Shown one piece after another: positions 24,002 to 36,758 of a DNA stretch of 64,000 nucleotides. The translations under genes and the position numbers were made by a program. Positions within the stretch are counted from its first letter, which is position 1. Each line of letters opens with the position of its first letter. The stretch lies in NCBI GenBank assembly GCA_964020155.1, contig OZ026549.1:1777633-1841632 (forward strand). The letters are read 5' to 3'. The notes below the pieces were generated by a model that made no database searches, was not told where the DNA came from, and saw only the letters and a list, made by a program, of their open reading frames with translations. The stretch comes from Chondrilla cf. caribensis (taxonomy: Eukaryota > Porifera > Demospongiae > Chondrillida > Chondrillidae).

Positions 24002-25981
24002 ATGGACGATGACATGAAGTATGTTCTAGTGAGCGGTGGAGTCATTAGCGGGATAGGGAAGGGGGTTATTACCAGCAGTGTCGGCACGCTACTCAAATCT
24101 TGTGGTATTGACGTCACCGCCATTAAGATCGATCCTTACCTCAATATCGATGCTGGGACGTTCTCTCCTTATGAACATGGTGAGGCCTAAATGAAATCTG
24201 CAATCATCCCAATGGTCAAATCGCACCAGCAGCTGTATATGTACATTATTGTATCATCTTTTTGCATACATAGATATAGTGCACACATACATGAGTGGTC
24301 TATTGAAGCATCCTTCTGTGTACATACAGTACAAGCATCTTTGCACATACATAGATATAGTACACGCATACATGAGTGTTCTATTAAAGTACATCTTGTG
24401 TGCACATACAGTACACATGCTTGTTTTATTGTAGCATCTTTGGTCGTACACATATCAATCAATCAATCAATCAATATGTGCATGGCCCCTAAAGGCTGGG
24501 ATTGTTTTCATAAGATACCCATGTGCACACTATATACACTTTGTACATATATACACATACATGAGGGTATTATTAATACATCTTTGTACATTACATGTAC
24601 GTACATATGTACATTGTTGGAAAATCCTTGTACATGTGTACATACAATAATGAAATATTGAGGTATTGTTGTACATATGTACATGCATACATGCATACAA
24701 TAGTGAGGTATTGAGGTATCATTGTACATATGTGCATACATACATACATACAATAATGAAGTATTGAGGTATCATTGTACATACGTACATGCATACATGC
24801 ATACAATAGTGAGGTATTGAGGTATCATTGTACATACGTACATACATACATACATACAATAATGAAGTATTGAGGTATCATTGTACATACGTACATACAT
24901 ACATACATACAATAGGGAAGTATTGAGGTATCATTGTACATACGTACATACATACATACATACAATAGTGAAGTATTGAGGTATAATTGTACATACGTAC
25001 ATACATACATACATACAATAATGAAGTATTGAGGTATCATTGTACATACGTACATACATACATACATACAATAGTGAAGTATTGAGGTATCATTGTACAT
25101 ACGTACATACATACATACATACAATAGTGAAGTATCGAGGTATCATTGTACATACGTACATACATACGTACACACATTAGCTCATAATCACTCTTAGTTA
25201 TGGTTATGGAATCTCATGGTAATGGCACATATGGAGGTGCGTATTGTCTCATTATGAAGTGATTTGTATGTTCATGTGAAGTACTGCTTCGTGTGAAGTA
25301 CTGCTTTGTGTATTGACATAATTGCACTGTAGCTTAGGGCTAATATGTACTGTGTAAGGTGTGTTGTTGTTGGATTCCTGGGTACTTCCATTTCATCTGC
25401 ACGCTTCGGCCCAGGGGTGATACATTCCTGTGTTCTCTACCTGGTATGTAACAAGCGTGCTACAGAACAGTGTCCCTATGCGACTCAACATTGAGATCCT
25501 ACATGACAGTGTTGGTACTAGTGGGTGACCACAGTATTTGAAGTCAGTTGAAGTTTTTCTCAAGTGCATATGTATGTTTTGAAATAGAACCACAATATGT
25601 ACACGTACATATACCTATATGCCTACAGATGTATCTTACATAAGTGTATACGTAATTGTATCTATAAGCACATACATGTTGGTAACTTGGTACATAGCAT
25701 TTATATACGTACATGTGTATGTACTTCATCTCCATTTGTTATTTTTGTTTGTTTGACTGTAGGTGAAGTGTTTGTTCTTGACGATGGAGGTGAAGTGGAT
25801 CTGGATCTTGGCAACTACGAGAGATTCTTGGACATTAAGCTTCATCGCGACAACAACATTACAACCGGGAAGATCTACAAGCAAGTGATCGAGCGGGAGA
25901 GAAAAGGGGAGTATTTGGGAAAGTCAGTCCAAGGTACATTGTGTATGTGTGTGTGTGTGTGCGCGTGTGTGTGTGTGTGCA

Positions 25982-26017
<36 letters not shown>

Positions 26018-29000
26018 TGTATGTATGTGTGTGCTCTAACACATGCATTCTACTGTAGGTATATACATACGTACGTAAGTTTTGGAGTGGTACGTACGTA
26101 TGTACATGCTACTTATGTTGGGTACATGTGTGTGAACAAAGTACTCATAAAAGTGAATAAACGATTATCTTCTTATGCTTGTAGCTACATGTATATTTAC
26201 TTACTGTATGTACTGTAAGTACAGTCCTTCGCTATTGTTCGTTTGTGAATATGCATATGTTTATATGAACTTGACTGCATCTGTATGAGTATGTATTGTG
26301 GTATACATGTACCTACATACACATATGTACGTATATATGTACATAATACGGCTGTTGTTATCTCGCCTTGCAGTAATTCCCCATATCACTGATGCCATTT
26401 GTGAGTGGATTCAGCGAACATCTATATGTCCTGTGGATGAGAGTGGTAGGAGACCACAAGTCTGCGTCATTGAGGTTCCTATGTGACATATGCGTACATA
26501 CATGCTTACATATTCGTATAGCACTCACACCAGTCCACGAAGCTATGTCATACGTACATACATACATACGTGGTTCCTTCATCCATTCCACGGATGGTGA
26601 GAGTGTAGTGAGACTACACCCACTCATGTACTGCATACATGTGTACATACATTTCTGCATACATGCTCACACACAAATGCATGTACGTACCAACACATGT
26701 GCATGTGTTACAATACTGTGCTATTTCCCTGCCCCTAGCTCTTGATGGTTTCATATGCAGCACGTGTTAAAAGTACAATTGTATCTTTCGCATGCACTAT
26801 ACCACCTGTTCCTGCTGTGTGGAAAAGTATTATTCCTTTGTCGTCTCCACCACAGCTTGGGGGTACCATAGGTGACATTGAGGGTATGCCCTTCATTGAA
26901 GCATTCAGACAGTTCCAGTTCAAGGTTGGACCCAACAATTTCTGCAATATCCATGTCAGTCTTGTTCCGGAGGTGAGTGTGGTGTCCAGATATGTGCGTA
27001 TCTTTATGTACATACTGTATGCATACACACAACCTTCATACGTCCATACACACATAAGTGTGCCTTCAGATGTAATTCTTCAATACTGTGAACTGAAAAA
27101 AAGTCATACAAATTATGTTAACAGTCAGTACACCTGGGACTTTGGCAATAGGCATTCGTTATTCCACAGCTGAGCTACAAATTACCAGTGATCGCAGGAG
27201 ATGCGAATTTCCCTTTTATGCTTGTTGTTTTGTGTGTGTTGTTGTCACTACTGGGTGACCCTGCTCGTTATCCCGCCCAGCCTGGGTCTACTGGAGAACA
27301 GAAGACTAAGCCAACACAGAACAGTGTGCGGCAACTAAGAGGACAAGGACTGTCACCAGATCTAGTGGGTAACGTGTGTTTCACATGTACACACACGCAT
27401 GTATGAGTACACACACATGCATACATGTAACATGTACATTTGTACATGTGTGCATACACATTCATGTGTACACAGTACTATTACACACAAATGCATGCAT
27501 GTACATTACATTAGTGGGTAACATGTGTTTCACACGTACACACACATATGCATGAGTACACACACATGCATACATGTAACATATATGTACATTTGTACAT
27601 GACATTGTGTGAATATACATTCATGTGTAATGTACATGAGTGTGTACACAAGCATACATGTATGCACACATGTACACTGTAATGTGTACCGTTCTCTCCC
27701 GGCATACACTACCTTGCTTGACAAATCAAATGCTTTAATTGCCGTCTTCATTCCTAATTAACACTAATTATGAAGAGTTTAATGGATATAAAATAATCCA
27801 TGTCCTTTGCCCAAAATGAAAATGCGAACTGTGCCAATTTGCAAAATGTTAGTCCTGCCAAAATTCTGTACAGTACATACAGTATACTTCATGAGTGCAC
27901 CCTGCACATTGCACATTGGAGTCCACCACTTCAGTTGAACATGTTCAGCTCAATTTTCTGGACGAGTCCGACAGGTACACTCGTCCCAGCAATCTTTTGT
28001 TTAGAGAATTGATCTCTGATAAGAGAATTATTGAAAAGTGGAATTAGTGATAAGTAAACTTGTGATAAATGAAATTTATTGCAGTATTTCCCAAAATTGA
28101 GATTATAATATATCCAGACTCCATTATACATGTGACATGTACGGCACTTGCATTTTGATAAGTTTGTGCACTGTATACATACGTACATGCATTCAATATG
28201 TACAATACATACATTGATACTTGTGTAGTTTTTACAATTTACAAATGTCCCCGATCACATTATGCCAGTTACAATCAGGTGCAACCACTTCCTCTCTGTT
28301 ACATACCTGTTCATGTGGAATGTTAAGTGGTGGTGTCACTATTGTAGGTGCATGTGTACACAGGCATGGACATACTGTCTACACTATGTGTATGTTGCTT
28401 GTGTAGGAACCTACATGTACGTATATGTAAGTAAATATGTATGGATGTGTGTGTACGTGATCATACATGCACACCTACCTACACACACATCCACTCTTTC
28501 ACTTTGTTCCTCAGATTGTCTGTCGCAGTCAGAATGTCCTCACTGAGTCCTCCAAGCAGAAAATCTCCAACTTCTGCCACGTCCCTCCCGATAGGGTGAT
28601 AAGTGTCCAGGACTGTTCCTCCATCTACCAGGTCCCCTTGCTCCTGGAGCAGCAGGGAATGTTGGACTACCTCATCAAAAAGCTTGGCTTGAAGTCGCAT
28701 TCCTCCTCTCCTCTGCTCTTGTCCAAGTGGAGGAACTTATGTGCAAGGTGGGTTTGGTGACTTGTTTGCTTGCACATTCATGTACAGTGTATACATACAT
28801 ACGTGTGTACAAGTGTACTTGTATAGTACATGTATGCATAGTATACAGCACGTGTTAAGAGGACATGCACACTTACATTTGGCCTGAGTGCCAGTATTAT
28901 TGTAGAATGAATATTTACATGTACACACTTCATGTCTATGTTGCATGAGTAGAATGAATATGTTATGTACATGTACACACTACACATCTATGTATGTTTA

Positions 29001-32000
29001 ATGAATATGTTGCATATAGTACATACATACATACTGTATGTACGTACTAATTGTCCAACTTTTCTTGTATGTACATACATACGTACACGCACACTGTATG
29101 TACGTATATAAGTATTGTTCTTAAGCTATGGTTGGCTTCTATTACATAGGCATGAGCAGGTCATGCAGGAGGTGTCCATTGTTCTGGTTGGCAAGTACAC
29201 CAAGCTGGAGGATGCCTACATCTCGCTTACAAAGGCTCTGAGGCATGCAGCTCTTGCTATCAGACACAAACTGAATTTAAAGGTGGGAACGGGAGTGGGA
29301 ATTGCTGGATCAGTTGTCGTATTTGCACTGTATGTACGTACATACGTATAATACATTTTGGCTTGATGTGTTATCGGGTGTGTGCATGGTGTGGTGATGT
29401 CATTGGTTAACAGTAATTCAATCAACGTTTGAAGCACTTCAGAGGGGGACAGATTGCCCAACCTCTGCTGAAGCCCTTCATGTGCTTGCCTTTGTAAGGG
29501 AAGGATCAGTATGTGGTTTGCACTGTAATTTGGCTGAAGACAGGATTTTGTGTGGGTTCCCTCTGACATGATGAATGTGTGTGTGAGTGAGTCTATTTCT
29601 AGGAAAAACTGTACCTTTGCTACTGCTTCTTTGATGTGTACACATGCACACCTGTGGGATTCCTTGTAGCTTGTGGTCGGTAATCTTCAAAGGTTATCCT
29701 TATTTTCACACAACCTTGAGATCACTCACTTACATACTTACAAGTGCAATTCATACATACATAACACCTATGTACATACCTATAATATGTCTGTAGTATA
29801 GATGCAGTATGCGCAGTATGTACTTTCATTGTATTTGCTCCTGTAGTGGGTGGAGGCTGAGCACTTGGAGGAATCTGTGTCCAAATCCGATCCTGAGAAG
29901 TACCACAAAGCCTGGCTGACCCTGTCTTCTGGAGAGTGAGTTACTTTGCAATACTTGTGTGCATACGTAGCACTGTACATGTGTATGTGCAAACAGTACC
30001 TATGTTTAAAGTGAGGTACAGTTGTGCTTACGTATGTACTTTATGTACTGTATACGTATTCTTGTATTTTGTATTTATTTTGACGCCCCAACCCCCCTCA
30101 CCCCCACTACCCCCACTACCCCCACTCACACACACAGTAATTCGAATACCAGCATACGTTTACAGAAGGTTTGAATACATAGTATTTTCAAATGCATGTA
30201 CATTGTTAGTATACAAATTTATGTACATGTAACTCATACGTATGTAGTACCTGTCTACTGTACATATTGCTGTACTTCACTGCAGCGGTGTGATCATACC
30301 AGGAGGGTTTGGTGTCAGAGGCATTGAAGGAAAGATAGCAGCAGTGAAGTTCTGCAGAGAGAGAGATGTTCCAATGCTTGGTGTGTGCCTGGGTCTGCAG
30401 GTGGCTGTCATTGAGTTTGCTAGGAGCATCCTCGGATGGGAAGGTGAGAACTGGATGCATGAACTCAGTCTCATACACTGACACCCAGGTACGTGCATAC
30501 AATCCTGGTGCATGCATACATACTTGTGTAGGAATGTTCACATCTGTTTATATTTGAACAGTTTAGTACAGGCTGTAATGTACACATATGCACATGTACA
30601 TACGTATGTGCATATATTGGATATATATTTGTATGTACGTACATACAAATATATATCCAATACATGGCCGTAGGAGGCACTCCGGTTGGTCCGGTTTTGG
30701 CCGGACCAATATTAGCAAGGGCATCTTTATTATTTTGAAAAAGTTGATTACTACCTTACTTAGAATGATAATTCTATCAAATGAATTTGTAACTATACTC
30801 TCTTTGGAATATACTATTTGGTATGGTAAGTATGGAAAAGAAGAAAGAAATATAACTCACAAGTTACAACTATCATGTTAGTAAGTTTCTCGGAAGATAC
30901 GGCGACGATTGTCTTCCCCAACTACGTATAACGAAAACGAAGATTTCCAAACGCGTTATGAAATGATACATATACGGGCTAGCTAGCTAGACTAGTGTAT
31001 ACGGTGCACCCATGCCGTAAACGTCCAAAATGGCCGATTGTAGAAGATGTAAACATTTCGGTCTGAAACTTTCAAACGGATCTATTTGAAAGCTTCAAAC
31101 TGGCATCGAGGGTAAATTAAAGCTTATTGAGAGTAATTTTTCAAACTTGGTCGATTTTACTTCGACAGATTCGAGGAGCGGCGCATGAATAACAGAACTA
31201 CCAGAATTAACCTATTTATATTTCAACTACTCCGTATATTCCCATAGAAATTTGCCTGTTGTATATATATTTAAGGCATAGGCTTGTGTATAAATTTACA
31301 TTACAATACGTGTTTTATATCGCAGATAGCTGCGCATTAGCGGCATACGTTGTGCAGAAAATTTTTAAGCACTAAGATTAAAGGCTCAATCAGGATTACT
31401 GATTGATATTGTTTGGTTTCAGTTTAATACAAAAAAAATTATACACTTGGATTAACAATGCAGTTGATTTCATTTCCTAAGACGTATTAATTTCAGCAAT
31501 TTAAATTAGCACAGTTACATTTGATGAGTAGCAGTTTTTTGTCATGGATAAGGTGTAATTACTAATTCCGCTGAAAACTTTTTTCGGCCGGACCAACTAA
31601 AATGTGCTTGCTACGGCCCTGCAATATAAGTTCATTTGTAGTGTACTTGATGATACCATTTTGCTGTGGCAGTAACGTAATGTACACGCACGTACATATG
31701 TGCCAATGTTCACCTTTAAGGTTCGACAAAACTTGTTCAGTGTTCAATTCAACCCCCTAACACGTGGGTACAGCTGGATAACTTTGTATTACTTGCTCTC
31801 TTGTACAGTCTACAATTTCTGATGATTTGTATGTTTTTAGTTTCAATACTCCTTACCTGAAGTATTATAATACGTACTTCATCACCTCCCAATTGCATAT
31901 AACACACTGCTCTTTCATTTATTTCATGCATATATACACACATACATACTGTGTGTACTTCATGTGAACCTGGTGCTGCTCATTGCAGATGCTAATTCAA

Positions 32001-32825
32001 CTGAATTCAACCCAGAGACCAAGCACCCAGTGGTAAGGTTGTACCATTTAGAAGAGTTATCACATGGTTATCACATGGCAGTCACCTGATTGTCATGTGA
32101 TTCTCACTGTTGTTTTCTCCCCAGGTGATAGACATGCCTGAACACCACCCAGGTGACATGGGTGGGACCATGAGGCTGGGCAAGAGGAAGACCATCTTCA
32201 AGACCAAGGACTGTATAATAAGTAAGCCTATATGTGCATGCTGTGGATACATACGTACATACATACGTACACGTGTAATTCGTGTACTGTATGTATGTAT
32301 ATATGCGTATACTTCAGTGTTGTGACAATTACAGCTCATAACTAATCAATTTCCAGTGTCCTTGCTTGAATTTTTCAAGAACCAATTGCCATTACAATCA
32401 TTGCTGCTTTTGAACAATTCCTGTTAAAACTACTTTGAGCAATTACTAATACTATTACAATTTCTTACACATGTACGTACATGTGTACATACATATGCAT
32501 GTATGTTTTGTGTGTGTATGTTTCTAGGTATAGGAGGTATATTTAATGTTTATAGTATCACTTGCAATGCTTTCCGCCTGTTTACTTGTGTTGTGGATGG
32601 TATGCTTTTCCGGTCTTGTCAATGGGTGCACTGCTCTTGCTGTTCTCCTTCCTCAGGAAAGTTGTACAGAGATGTGGACTTTGTGGAAGAACGACACAGA
32701 CACCGCTATGAGGTGAGGATTGCCTCTGATGTAGGTTTCATGCAGTGCAGTTGAAACCCTTCATTGATACCAGCACGTGTGAATGAATGTGCCCGTAGGG
32801 TATAACTACTGTACGTGTATTCCAT

Positions 32826-32867
<42 letters not shown>

Positions 32868-34004
32868 CGTGCGTGTGTGTGTGTGCGTGTGCGCATGTGA
32901 GAGTGTGTGCATGTACGTATGCAGATTACATGTGAGAATGAAACCAGGTCCACTGGTATTGTAGCTCTTGAATATTTCAATTAACATACGTACTCCCTGA
33001 CACGCGATTCTTTATAAAAAGTATCACCTTGTCCCTCAGCAACCACTGGGTCACATCCTGCTTACTGCGTGCTACATACCCACTTCCACTGCCTGGAATA
33101 TGGGGTGTCTGTGCTCTGTGTGTTTGCTTCTGGTACATTGTATTACATCCAGCTATGATCATACATGCATACATACCCACATGTACTGTTATGCCATATT
33201 CCTGTATTCCTTGTTAGATCAATCCTGAGTTTGTTTCAGAATTTGAGAAACATGGTTTAATGTTTGTGGGACATGATGAGAAACAGGAGAGGATGGAAAT
33301 CATGGAGTTGAGAGGTTTGCTCCACACGAACATATTGTCATGCTTACATACGTACACGTGCAGATACATACAGTGTTATGTGTACATACATGCATTTGTA
33401 CCGTATGCATAATATATTCTATATCGTTCATGTATGTATGGGGAGCCCAGGGAGAGAATGTACTGCATCCACTCATTCAATACATAGTTAACCACCTGCT
33501 GTACTATGTACTCGTCCTGACTACTGTTAGTACTCATCTTGCTCCCTGCACAGCGTGGATATGCACATTCATATGTATTGTATGTATTTTATGTAGTCTT
33601 TATTCTGTACATCAGCAACGTGTTGTGTTTCATTGTTGTTCCTTTATGTGTTTGTTCACAGTTGGATTGCTCACCCTATTCACTATTTTGTGTATGGTTG
33701 TTATCGAGTCCCTTTCCTATTGTTTCCAACAGGACACAAGTACTTTGTAGCAACTCAGTACCACCCAGAGTACCTGACACGCCCCCTCAAGCCGTCCCCG
33801 CCCTTCATGGGTCTCATCCTTGCCTCCTGTGGTAAACTCAAGCAGTACATCGAGCGAGGTTGCCAGGTCTCTCCAAAGAGTTCCTACGACCACTCATTTT
33901 GCGAGGATGAGCTCGATGACGAGGTGACTCAGGCCATGCAGTCCAACATGACTCAAGGCAGCCCTCCACGGCTGGATGTCAACAAACTAACACAACAGAG
34001 CTAA
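24002..34004 (+). CDS. CTPS1: CTP synthase (complete)
   Basis: Fourteen exons join to exactly 610 codons: 24002..24179, 25763..25933, 26374..26474, 26856..26972, 27281..27364, 28515..28747, 29150..29282, 29847..29935, 30286..30443, 31989..32032, 32125..32221, 32657..32712, 33218..33314 and 33733..34004. All phases match. The enzyme converts UTP, ATP and glutamine to CTP in the cytosol and can assemble into filaments. The N-terminal ammonia-ligase domain has the P-loop [11 protein letters not shown] (residues 11-21), [30 protein letters not shown] and [12 protein letters not shown]. The C-terminal class I glutaminase domain has GGFGVRG, the nucleophile elbow GVCLGLQ and the catalytic His-Glu in QYHPEYL. 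One to one with human CTPS1 (591 aa); the symbol reflects the family, since vertebrate CTPS1 and CTPS2 split later. The 3' half (from intron 9) is the part duplicated at 50.2-52.5 kb. Confidence 0.96.
24640..25165. repeat. 53-bp minisatellite, about 9-10 copies, in CTPS intron 1
   Basis: Unit contains GAGGTATCATTGTACATACG, then a run of TACA and AATAATGAAGTATT. The period is 53 bp in the middle of the array. Left copies are more variable (GCATACATGCATACAATAGT). A related imperfect repeat with CATACATAGATATAGT(G/A)CAC lies at 24260-24420. Confidence 0.9.
25940..26032. repeat. Imperfect (GT)n microsatellite in CTPS intron 2
   Basis: GT repeats with GCGC, GCAT and TATG interruptions starting about 10 bp after the donor of CTPS exon 2. 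Confidence 0.85.
30615..30662. repeat. 48-bp perfect palindrome
   Basis: Two 24-bp arms with no spacer, centred on GTAC|GTAC; the left arm starts TATTGGATATATATTTG and the right arm is its exact reverse complement. It ends exactly where the 30663 element begins. Located in CTPS intron 9. Confidence 0.9.
30663..31621. mobile_element. Non-autonomous DNA transposon (hAT-like ends) in CTPS intron 9
   Basis: About 960 bp. The left end is CATGGCCGTAGGAGGCAC, then TTGGTCCGG. The right end read inward is CAGGGCCGTAGCAAGCAC, then TTGGTCCGG. CAGGGCCG-type termini resemble hAT elements. The interior has no transposase frame. I do not see a clean 8-bp target duplication, so the class is tentative. Confidence 0.6.
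32832..32910. repeat. (GT)n microsatellite in CTPS intron 12
   Basis: GT repeat with GCGTGC interruptions. The matching place in copy B (about 51254) has only a few GT units, so the array expanded in A or shrank in B after duplication. Confidence 0.85.
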
Positions 34005-35400
34005 ACACAGTGAAGCATCAACACACGTGTACGCAGCTAACCAGTCTATTACTTTAGTGTGTACATAGGTGAGATGTCATTTTGATCCTTTCAGCTTTAA
34101 TGTCTCCTCAAAAACAGTTACTTTTTGATTCAATGTTTTATATTTATATATAGCACTTTTATCAAACTGTATGTCATGTATGCTTGTATGTACTGATGAC
34201 AGAAGTTGTTATTATCCATCAATTTACATTTCTGTACATTAAAGTATATTTCAACAATAATCATGTACTCAAAGTTGTATAATAATGATGACAATACCAC
34301 AATATCATCCTAACAGACCTTGTGGTGACCAGCCAGGTAACTATACTATTAATTTCACTGCCCGGTGCAGTATAAGCTGTGTGTATATTATGTATAGACT
34401 AGTATAATATACTCTGCATGGCAAGTACATCTCTAGATCTGTGTTCCTGTCACGCATTGCAATTACTGTTGGAACCAGTCATGCACAGCACCTTTCTACA
34501 TGTATATTATGCAAGTAACTGAGTTATAAGTTGATTCACTTAGATTTATCCTTGCACATATAATAATAATAATAATAATAATATATTATTATAACAACTC
34601 TAACTATTGAAAGTGGACTGTGAATCCATAGCTGCAGTGTGACATTCTAATAAATTATATATTCAACAATGTTTGATTTAATTCTCTGCACGTACGTACG
34701 TATCATACGCATGTCCATTCACTTCTTATACAAATTATAATATTATGCTCTGTAATAAATATAATTCAAATTCTACATAATATCCCAGTATACAGTATAC
34801 GAATATTCACTGTTCTGTCTGTTGACCAGCACGCCCTTGATCTTGGAAAGGCAGGAAGGCATCTGCATACCAGTTGAGTCCATGGTCATTTAGCTCGGCC
34901 TCAACCTACCTTCAACCTCAAACATGGTCCATGTTCTCCTCAACAACTCTTATAGCAGTTTTTTTTTTCCAGAGGCTTCGTGTTGGTTCCTCTTGACTTG
35001 GTTTCATCGATTACCTTTTGTGTATAGTTATGGCCGGGATTGTTCCTCTTCCGAATGGAGAAGATTCGAGTTCTGCTGATAATACTCTCATCAGCCTAGC
35101 TCTGAAGGGCTAAAGATGCCTCCTTTTCAACCTGATGTGGAGAGAGAGGGATGGTCACAACAACAGCAAGTAAGCAACCAATATGAAATGGTCAACTAAC
35201 TGTCTTGCAGTCCAAGAACTGTTTTTCCTCATTCCTACCTTTTATCTAGTTGCTGGACATGGAACTGTAAAAAGAAATACCTACGAGTGTGCATGTGATA
35301 TGTACGTATGTAATGTGTAACGTACATATATATCACAGGTTTCTTAATAATCAACTACATATGTATGTAAACATATACAAGTGGTCAGCTGTTGCCTGTG
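34005..35400. other. CTPS 3' UTR and AT-rich flank, copy A
   Basis: After the CTPS stop there is an ATTAAA hexamer near 34239 that could be a polyadenylation signal, then AT-rich DNA with an (AAT)n tract at about 34560. Minus-strand coding-like fragments begin near 35100 (VEKEASLA frame), which belong to the charged-protein locus to the right. Confidence 0.45.
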
Positions 35401-36645
35401 TATCACTAAGTGATGAAACTGTACATTTTGACCCTAGAACTTCCGGGGGGTTCTGAAAGCTGATCGTCTCTTCCCATTTCTTCCTGATACTTCCTCCCAT
35501 TGTCATTTATCCTGGCAAACCACACAATACCCCTGTTATAACTACGTACGTACATATACAAAAGTCTTTATGCAGAGCAGCATGTTAGCATATACCATCT
35601 ACACACAAGGCCTGTGAAATCAGACTGCATTTCAGTTCTTTTCTGGATTTTCTCCAGCTCTTCAGCCTGAGACGGAAATGTACATAATCACCACATGAGT
35701 ATATATAGGCAGTGCATACATTACCAGTATGTATGCACCAAATTAAACACATGTATGTGTGTACATACATATTCTAGTACATAAGTAGCATGTAGCATAT
35801 TATTACCTTTAAGTATGTACACTTATACAGTATGGAAGTGCATATACATGAAGAGTACTACAAGTACAGAATAATGCGCAAGCAGTGAAATGGACACACT
35901 ACGACATAATATATACGTAGTATACATAATATTATGTATGTACCGTTCTCTTTAATTCCTTGTCAGCCACAGCTTGGGCAATCTGCTCATCTTCATCACT
36001 TTTCTCCTACACAACTATAATATTGTAATATACATACTATAAATATGCACATACTGTGGTTATATACGTACATGTTCATATGCAAAAACATACATATATT
36101 CATAGAGTCCATTTATTAAAGTGAAAACACGCAAAAGTATTATACACATGTACCAGCTAGAAGGTAGTGGAAACAGACACAACTACAATACATATTCACA
36201 CTTTACATTCATTCTGTTTTGACCTTCCCGGGATTTACCAGAACACGATACATCTACCCTTAAATGTGCAAAAACTTACAAACAATATAATATCATGTAT
36301 GTATGTATGCATGTATGTATGTATGTAAACATGTGGGAAACGGAATCCTGGCCAATGTATGTATATGTGTGTGTGCATGCCTATATGTGTGTGTGCTTGT
36401 GTGTGTGCACATGTGATTGTACGTACATGTACGTACCTATGTGTGTGTACATACGTATGTGTGTGTGTGTACAAATGTACGTACATGTGTAGTTGTGCAC
36501 ATACTTGCATGTTCGTACATTTCCCATGTGTACCAATTAGACACTAGTTTTGATGAGGCCAGAGATTGATGTTCTGGTGTATAATAGAACTCACATTTCT
36601 CTCAACAAGAGAGTCCTTCAGTGTTCTACGGTAGATCAGCTTCCC
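35100..36645 (-). pseudogene. Unidentified charged, coiled-coil-like protein exons, copy A (probably degraded)
   Basis: Exon-like segments with splice borders: 36645..36595 (GKLIYRRTLKDSLVERN), 36006..35944 (EKSDEDEQIAQAVADKELKRT), 35666..35607 (AEELEKIQKRTEMQSDFTGL), a segment near 35560-35450 (RINDNGRKYQEEMGR) and a possible last exon near 35140 (VEKEAS). The composition is Glu/Lys-rich and helical. I do not recognise the family. Compared with copy B, A has six G rather than five near 35450 and about 10 extra bases near 35110, so frames differ. The locus is divergent to NLR-A, and the pogo element sits between them. Whether any copy is functional cannot be decided here. Confidence 0.45.
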
Positions 36646-36758
36646 CTACATATAGACTAAGTACATCATAGAAAAAAGGTGGTAATGTCTTCATTCATCG
36701 TTTATCGAAGCCGCGCGTTGTACTCGAATTCTAGCGCACCGTTCTCTTAATGCATGTA

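Noticed and set aside
24825..25124. 99-codon minus-strand frame rich in YVCMYV
   Set aside because: Read-through of the 53-bp minisatellite in CTPS intron 1.
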